Below, in pieces: positions 57,831 through 64,000 of a stretch of 64,000 bases of DNA (positions are counted from its first letter, which is position 1; the number at the start of each line of letters is the position of its first letter). Below the pieces are notes generated by a model. The model saw only the letters and a program-made list of their open reading frames with translations, did no database searches and was not told the DNA's origin. Source of the DNA: Amborella trichopoda. Taxonomy: Eukaryota; Streptophyta; Magnoliopsida; Amborellales; Amborellaceae. Made by a program: the position numbers and the translations under genes. The stretch spans positions 206,776 through 270,775 of the forward strand of contig NW_006499617.1 of the NCBI RefSeq assembly GCF_000471905.2, read 5' to 3'.

Positions 57831-58665
57831 ATGCCCCTCACAAACTCAGAATTCCAGTTGCGTCCAAGGGAAGCTAAGCAATGATGAGCTGGGTCGGGCC
57901 TCGACCCGAGGCCTGAGGTAACTCTCTTCCCCAATGTCGATTGACTTAGCGCCGGGTGAGTTTCCAAATACAACCCTAACGTCAGTTGACTTAGCGCTGC
58001 GTGAGTTCAAATACAACCCTAGCACCGATTGACTTAATGCCGGGTATGTTTCCAGAAATGACCCTAGCGCCGGTTAACTCAATGTTAGTTGACTTAAGAT
58101 AACATCACGGGTCGATCTTTAACAACCCAGTTGCTAGTTATCTTGTGAGAACTCAGTGTCGATTGAATATTCACAATAGACCATTAGCATTACACATGGC
58201 GTCAGCCGTATTTCAAGCAGTGTATTCCCTACCCCTATCCCTAGTGAAGTTGCACCCCAGCCATGATGTGTCATCCCTAGTGGAGTTACACACGGGACGT
58301 TAGACCCAAACCATGACTTTCCAAATGAAGTCAGGAGCTATCCCTCATTCCCTAGTAGGAGTCACACTACTACTGCAGCCCAATATCCCTAGTGAGGATC
58401 ATTCTTACCTCTTCAATTCCCAGTCGGTCTGTATCACACCAAGCTATCTTATCCCTAGGGAGTCGGGTTATCCTCATAAGCCAATTCTCAAAAGACTATG
58501 ATCCCTCCTTTAAACCCTAGTGAAGTCTGCCTCTGTTGACCAGCCTTCATCAGGTCACCATTTCCATCTAGGCCTTCAGTTTGGGAATGGCTTTAATCAT
58601 TATCCCCAGGGAGTCGGATCGTCATCCACATGATTATTCCCCATGGAGCTCCACCTACATGGTGA
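57831..58665 (+). other. 3' region of D before the 35-bp array
   Basis: Loose repeats of TGACTTAGCGCCGGGTGAGT (57,945-58,100) and of CCCTAGTGGAGTTACA (58,220-58,560). No gene supported on either strand. Confidence 0.6.
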
Positions 58666-59620
58666 TGCAACCTCGATCCGTGCTGCACGACCTTAAATTG
58701 TACATTTTCGATCCGTGATATACGACCCTAAACTGTACAGTCTCGATCCGTGCTGCACAATCATAAACTGCATAGCCTCGGTCTGTGCTGCACGACCCTA
58801 AACTGCATAGCCTCGGTACGTATTGCACGACCCTAAACTGCACAGCTTCTGTTTGTGCTGTACGACCCTAAACTGCAATGCCCCGGTTCGTGCTGCATGA
58901 CCCTAAATTGCTTAGCCTTGCTTTGTGCTGCATGACTCTAAATAATGCAACCTCGGTCCGTGCAGCACAACTCTAAACTGCACAGCCTCTATCCATGTTG
59001 CAAGACCCGAAACTGCACAGCCTCGATCTATACTGCACGACTCCTAAACTGCATAGCCTCGGTCCGTGCTGCATGACCCTAAACTGCATAGCCTCGGTCT
59101 TTGTTGCACGACCCTAAATACACCACCTCGGTCCGTGCTGCACTACCCTAAATACACAACCTCGGTCCGTGCTACACGACCCTAAACTGCACAGCCTTGG
59201 TCTGTGCTGCATGACCCTAAAACTTCACAGCCTCATTCTAGACGCACAACCCTAAATTGCATGGTCCAAACTATATGACCTTAAACAATAGCGGTGGTCC
59301 GTGCTGTATGATCTTAATCTGCACAACACCATGGTCCAAACTATACGACCTTAAACTGTAGCAGTGGTCCGTGCTGCATTACCTTAAACTGCACAGTACC
59401 ATGGTCCAAACTATATGACTTTAAATTGTAGCGGAGGTCTAGTTGGACGACCTTAAACTGCATGGTCCTAGACGTATTACTTGAAACTACCTAACCACGA
59501 CTTAGTTGTGTGACCTTAAACCATAACACCCATCCTATTCGCATGATGTTAAATGGCTTAGCAACCACAGTCCAGCTGTATGACCTGAAACCATAGTGCA
59601 CATCATGCTGGCATGAACAT
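58666..59620 (+). repeat. 35-bp tandem array in the 3' region of D, about 25 units
   Basis: Regular 35-bp units, CTGCACGACCCTAAACTGCA then TAGCCTCGGTCCGTG, from 58,683 to about 59,260 (some 17 copies), then a variant form around CATGGTCCAAACTATATGAC to 59,620. The array resembles a young satellite seed and matches the less regular array in C. Confidence 0.93.
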
Positions 59621-60741
59621 AAACTCACCCCCACATACGCGCACATGCCTTTACGTGCACTTTCATGCACGTCTTTCCTATCGTATCTGATAGTGTGCAC
59701 ACACCACCTTCATTGCCTACCCAGTGAGTTCATTCATTTCATCACCATACCTCTTTCCCCAGTGAGTCTCACCCATGCTCACAAAACAACGAACCATCCA
59801 TCCATCCATGCTCATTGTAAGTTAGTGGGTCACCATCATCCACTTACATTTCATTCATCGTCCATCTCTCATAGGTAGCCTCGAGACATCTCCCCAAGTG
59901 AGCCAAACCACCACCATACTCACTCCATGGCCTTCATAGACTTCCATCCATCATCATCACGGTCCAGTTGTATGACCTTAAACCATAGTGCACGTCCAGG
60001 CGCATGATGTAAAACTGTTTTGCACAGGTCCCAGAGGCGTGACCCTAAACACGCTTTCACAAAGAAAAAGAGAAAATAATAACGGGCATAGTGTATACCT
60101 GAACAAGGGAACGCTATGAGTAAATATGACGGACGGGCATGGTCACAAAACCATGAGTCAAAGAGTTCTGTGAATAAAAAAACTGGGCACGGTGAAAACC
60201 CAGAAGGGCATTATGAGCAAGAATGAAAAAACATGGTGGACATGACCAGATGGTCATGAGTAAATGAACCCCATAAAAAGAAGTTGGTGAAAATCGTCTC
60301 TATGGACTAATCGAAAATCCACAAAGGACGCTTGGATCAATAAACAAGTTGATACAACACTCACCTCAATAGGTGGCTACAATCCTCACTCAAAAGAAGA
60401 AAATCCCTGGTGACATAAAAACCACGAACCCAAAAACATGAGCTTCAAGAAAATGATTCTGACAGTCTGAGTCCAGTTGCAAAAGGACTTGAAAGATAGA
60501 AGACTTGCCAAGACAGCAAGACAAGTCTCATGAGGAAGAAAACTATTCTCACGAGGTCACAATTACACTTTAAGAAACAAACATTACAAATGGGAGAACC
60601 TGTCAGAGACTTCAGCTCCCCTAGCCTACAGTCCCAGACCTTCGGGACCAGCTAACACTGCACACGACTAGACCTGGTAGTCGAGACCCAAAGTGGTGCT
60701 CTGAACGTCAAAAGAAAACTTAGTGTAGCAGCAAACAGTGC
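59621..60741 (+). other. 3' region of D after the array
   Basis: One copy of the 100-bp unit (59,633-59,735), the block shared with the end of C (59,740-59,930), a last piece of the 35-bp family (59,960-60,050), then A-rich text with GGGCATGGT and ATGAGTAAA phrases recurring to about 60,260. From 60,600 I see nothing codable on the plus strand. Confidence 0.6.
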
Positions 60742-61017
60742 CTACCAATGCAAACCAACGAACCTAGACCAAATGGGAGCAATGCCCTTTGTCAGGGCAC
60801 TCAATTGCCAGATGGGCCCGATAATGATTGACGAGGTCCGTACAAAATCCTCAGATTCAGAATCAGAAACAATTCGCACAAGGGTGACGAATTCGACAAG
60901 ATCCCTCCAAAAATTCTCTTCTCCCCCTAAAGTCTCCACAGACAGACCCGCGAACAATGCATCCCTACATCTGAACATCCTAGTTAACACCATTAAGTGA
61001 ATGTCCTCAGCGTTCAT
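60742..61017 (-). pseudogene. Antisense ORF next to the 3' LTR of D (91 aa)
   Basis: Open on the minus strand from ATG 61,017, about 98 bases inside the 3' LTR: MNAEDIHLMVLTRMFRCRDA, LSVETLGGEENFWRDLVEFV, then TLVRIVSDSESEDFV. B has a counterpart at 31,541 and the reversed scrap at 12,778-12,989 a damaged one. Conservation of start, of SVET-GGE-F-RD and of reading frame hints at a real element-encoded product of unknown role. It could be transcribed from an antisense promoter in the 3' LTR; none was identified. Confidence 0.5.
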
Positions 61018-62403
61018 GTGGTCCTATGGCTAGGAAGGAAAAAAGTAAAATTCGAAGGAAAATTTTTGAATGATTTTCCTTCTCTCATCTTATGAAACAC
61101 ATTCGGCTGGGCAAGCTGTTTGAACGTATTTTTTCAGCCCCTTGGTCCCTAGTAGGAAGCAGGTCAATAAAGCCTACAAAACCGTGAAAATTCTTGACAG
61201 TCTCAAAGTGGCCCCATAACTGGTCCAAATCTTTATCAGCACTTGAAAAGACCACCTGCCAAGTTTCATTACGATCAGACATATCTAAGGAGGTGAACAC
61301 ATAGGAACAGTTTTCAGAAAAATGGCCTCTAGCCCCTTGAAAAAGACCCTACAACTGAAACTACATTTTTTATATCTCAAATTACTGAGGCACTATCACC
61401 ACTAGATCCGACTCGATCAAAAACACCTATAGGCCATGTTTCGGCTTAATCAGATGCCCCAAAACAAAGATATGAGCAAAATATTGAAACATGGGGGCCG
61501 CACACTATTCATGTGTGGCCTCACTGCACCAAAACACCATTAAGGTGGCTGTTTTTACAATCACAGGGCTTATAACTCCCTCGTTTCAAGTCAGATCGCT
61601 CCCAAATTTGGCGAGCATATTCGTCTCATCAAGAAGAACAATTCGATATGTGGCACTCCCCTAGACGATGTCCGAGCAGAGGGAAAAGCTAGAGAGAAGT
61701 TGCCAATCCGTGAAGAAATTGCAAAAAATTCAGCAGCGGCACGCCTCGCTCGATGGACCAATCTCGACACTCGCACAACAGATCAATGCCAAATCAATTC
61801 CATTGTGTGCGTAAGGTCCACGGATATCATTGGTCCGAACCCCGTACATGATGGACGGTCAGATTTCATGCACAAAGCCGATGAAGTAACTGAAATTCTG
61901 GCCGCCAGATTCTAGATTCCGACCAAAACTCAGAAGTTGCGAAATCTTCTTATGGGTTCCAAATCACGTCCCGTTTGTTGCCACGTGATCGTGACGACTT
62001 GCTTAGTGCAATATGACCAAAAAAATTATTAAAAAACAACAAGTACCGAGTGCATTATCGATCCAAAATTTTCAAGATTTAAATATTTCAAGTCTCGTGA
62101 CGATGGCTCAAAAACACGATACATAGCTCGAAGTTGGTATAAAAAAGATCGCCTTGTCGAGCCCTACAAGAAAACAATAATCTTTCTATCAAACGGGCAT
62201 CAGAGCAATCCTGAATCAGGCACAAAAAATCACGCACGTTCTTGGGAAGCAGTAGGGACTGTTATGAAATTTCACACATTATTAGGTAGGGGCAAAACAG
62301 TCCTTTTGCACTAATTTTTAGAATTTCTTTTAATTCAATTAAATCTTAATTTTCAGCAATTGCATTTAATTTTGATCAATCCACCCATGTTTGGGCACAA
62401 TTC

Positions 62404-62411
62404 TATATAAA
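62404..62411 (+). promoter_or_regulatory. TATA box of the 3' LTR of D
   Basis: TATATAAA after ATCCACCCATGTTTGGGCAC, at the conserved place. Confidence 0.72.
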
Positions 62412-62539
62412 CAGGCATTGCCTCATTGTAAAAGGACCCTTAACCTTCAGTTGATGATTTGAAGATTGAATAAAAATTTTGATTCCTTACTTGAGCCCGT
62501 GAGTACATCTTGGAGAGAGAAGAAAAGGGCTGGTACCCT

Positions 62540-62650
62540 TCGAGCAGACAACATTCTCTCTCCTCCCTCTCTCTCCTTTCCTCTCTCTTTTCTCTTCTCT
62601 TTTCTCTCTTCTCTCTCTCTTCTCTCTCTTNNNNNNNNNNNNNNNNNNNN

Positions 62651-62715
<65 letters not shown>

Positions 62716-62717
62716 TC

Positions 62718-62751
<34 letters not shown>

Positions 62752-62810
62752 TCTCTCTCTTTCTCTCTATCTCTTTTCTCTTTCTCTTCTCCATCTTCTC
62801 CTCTCATCTT
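62540..62810 (+). repeat. CT microsatellite with an assembly gap
   Basis: (CT)n and (TCTCT)n runs with 20 Ns at 62,631-62,650, at the same LTR position as the gap at 46,788. The true length is unknown. Confidence 0.92.
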
Positions 62811-62844
62811 TATCTCCATTTTTTCCCTTCTGATGCAACCGACG

Positions 62845-63770
62845 AGGCTTAGCGTCGGTAGGTCTCCTCTCTTTCTCTCTCTCTATCAGTCGATGAGACC
62901 TAGCACTGATTGGGGTTTCTCTCTCTTCCTATGTCAGTCGGTGAGACCTAACATTGATTGATTTTCTCTCTCTTCTTTTTTCAATCGACGAGACCTCGCA
63001 CCAACTGGTCTTCTCTCTTTCTTTCTCTCCTCTCTCTTTCTCTCTTCTCTCTCTCTCTCTCTTCTCTCTCTTCCTCTCTTCTCTCTCTCTTTCCCTCTTT
63101 CTCCCTCTCTTTCTCTCTCTCTTTTCTTTGTCTCTTTCTCCATCTTCTTATCTCATCTCTATCTCCATTTGTCCCCTTCTGATACAACCTGCGAGGCTTA
63201 GCGTCGATTGATTTTCTCTCTCTTCCTCTCTCAATCAATGAGACCTCGCACTAACTGGTTTTCTCTCTCTCCCTCTGTCAGTCGGTGAGACCTAGTGCCA
63301 ACTGGGTTTCTCTCTCTTCCTTTATCAAGCCGCAAGACCTAGTGTCGACTGGTCTTCTCTCTTCGTTTGTCAGCCGGTGAGACCTAACACAGACTGAGTT
63401 TCTCCCTCTTCCTCTATCAGTCAACGAGACCTAGTGTCGACTGGTTTTCTCTCTATTCCTCTGTCAGTTGGTGAGACCTAGCACCGACTGAGTTTCTCTC
63501 TCTTCCTCTATCAGTCAGTGAGACCTAACATCGACTAGTTTTCTCTCTCTTCCTCTGACAGTCAACGAGATTTAGTGTCGATTGAGTTTCTCTCTCTTCC
63601 TCTGTCAGTTGGTGAGACCTAGCACTGACTGATTTTCTCTCTCTTTCACTGTCAATCGGTGAGACCTCACGCCGACTAGCTTTCTCTCTCTTCATTTATC
63701 AATCGACGAGACCTCGAGCCGACAAGTTCTCTCTCTCATCTTCTGTCAATTGGTGAGACTTAGTGTCGAC
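62845..63770 (+). repeat. 47-bp minisatellite in the 3' LTR of D
   Basis: Three or so units at 62,845-63,010, a CT tract, then about 12 units at 63,190-63,770 of GAGACCTAGTGTCGACTGGT plus a CT-rich half. Same family as 47,083-47,665. Confidence 0.9.
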
Positions 63771-64000
63771 ATCTTCCTCCCTCTCTCATCTCTTGAAACA
63801 GTCAGCAATGTCTATTGATGACAGCATCTTCTCTCATTTCTTCTCCCTCCTCTCTTCTTTCTTCTCTCTCCTTTTGTCTGTTCCCTTCTTCTCTTCAAAC
63901 TATTCCTCTACTACTCTTGCATTCGACCGAGAGGGATAGAGGTTAGCATCTCATGGGAGGCCTGTCGTCTAGCCGTAATGTTGTTGTGCTCGAATCACTT

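Larger units (their letters stand above)
45833..64000 (+). mobile_element. Element D: Tat-lineage Ty3/gypsy element, runs off the window
   Basis: Truncated 5' LTR, primer site, gag, RT, RNase H, archaeal-type RNase H, integrase, a 4.9-kb 3' region and a 3' LTR from 61,115. It is the best preserved of the Tat-type copies: Y-V-D-D and the integrase D-D-35-E are intact. No protease seen. The two LTRs look about 85-90% alike in comparable blocks. Confidence 0.9.
61115..64000 (+). repeat. 3' LTR of element D, cut by the window end
   Basis: Starts TGTTTGAACGTATTTTTTCA after CTGGGCAAGC. Compared with the 5' LTR, about 590 bases remain beyond the window. It contains the TATA box, CT microsatellite with a 20-N gap (62,631-62,650), two copies about 350 bases apart of a TCTCCATCTTCT...GATGCAACC block (62,790 and 63,140) and the 47-bp minisatellite. 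ORFs of Ser/Leu/Phe or Glu/Arg type here are microsatellite translations. Confidence 0.9.

Noticed and set aside
1..64000. tRNA, rRNA, or integrated viral (pararetrovirus) sequence
   Set aside because: No cloverleaf with A/B boxes, no rRNA signature, and no movement-protein or coat-protein motif noticed. The RT-bearing elements are ordinary Ty3/gypsy retrotransposons.

Overview
This window is plant nuclear DNA made almost entirely of decayed, nested LTR retrotransposons. I found no intact host gene, rRNA, tRNA or CRISPR array. The plant character comes from a Tekay/Del-like chromovirus, Tat-lineage Ty3/gypsy elements with a second, archaeal-type RNase H, a Mutator-like MITE with a 9-bp target duplication, and long CT microsatellites. 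The sequence does not identify the species.

Layout. (1) 1-12,642: element A, a Tekay/Del-like chromovirus with 3.1-kb LTRs, initiator-Met primer site, gag, protease, RT, RNase H, integrase, chromodomain remnant and polypurine tract. Its integrase is split by a 2,734-bp solo LTR (6,490-9,223, minus strand), and its 3' LTR is cut off at about 12,642. (2) 12,643-12,989: a reversed scrap of the 3' end of a Tat-type element, head-to-head with the next LTR. (3) 12,990-32,413: element B, Tat-type, with gag, RT, RNase H, archaeal-type RNase H and integrase. It carries a solo LTR in the integrase (23,942-26,136) and another in its 3' region (about 28,499-30,832). Only the first 775 bp of its 3' LTR are present. 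(4) 32,414-45,832: element C, a Tat relative of a different LTR subfamily. It keeps gag and protease but has no RT, RNase H or integrase. A 513-bp MULE MITE sits in its LTR. (5) 45,833-64,000: element D, Tat-type, with a 5'-truncated LTR fused to the 3' region of C, gag, RT, both RNases H, integrase, a long repeat-rich 3' region and a 3' LTR that runs off the window.

How it fits together. All sense coding regions are broken by stops and frameshifts, so they are annotated as pseudogenes. B and D carry polymerase and integrase but no recognisable protease, while C carries a protease but no polymerase. B, C and D each have a long region between the last sense domain and the 3' LTR. It holds tandem-repeat arrays and, on the opposite strand, an antisense unit with a TATA-like box at a matching place in all three and open reading frames pointing back toward the sense genes. 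In B and D an AATAAA signal follows just past the integrase stop. C has the best antisense reading frame, with a plausible 81-bp intron. A second minus-strand ORF next to the 3' LTR is shared by B, D and the reversed scrap. These antisense units are the part of the window most likely to be under-described.
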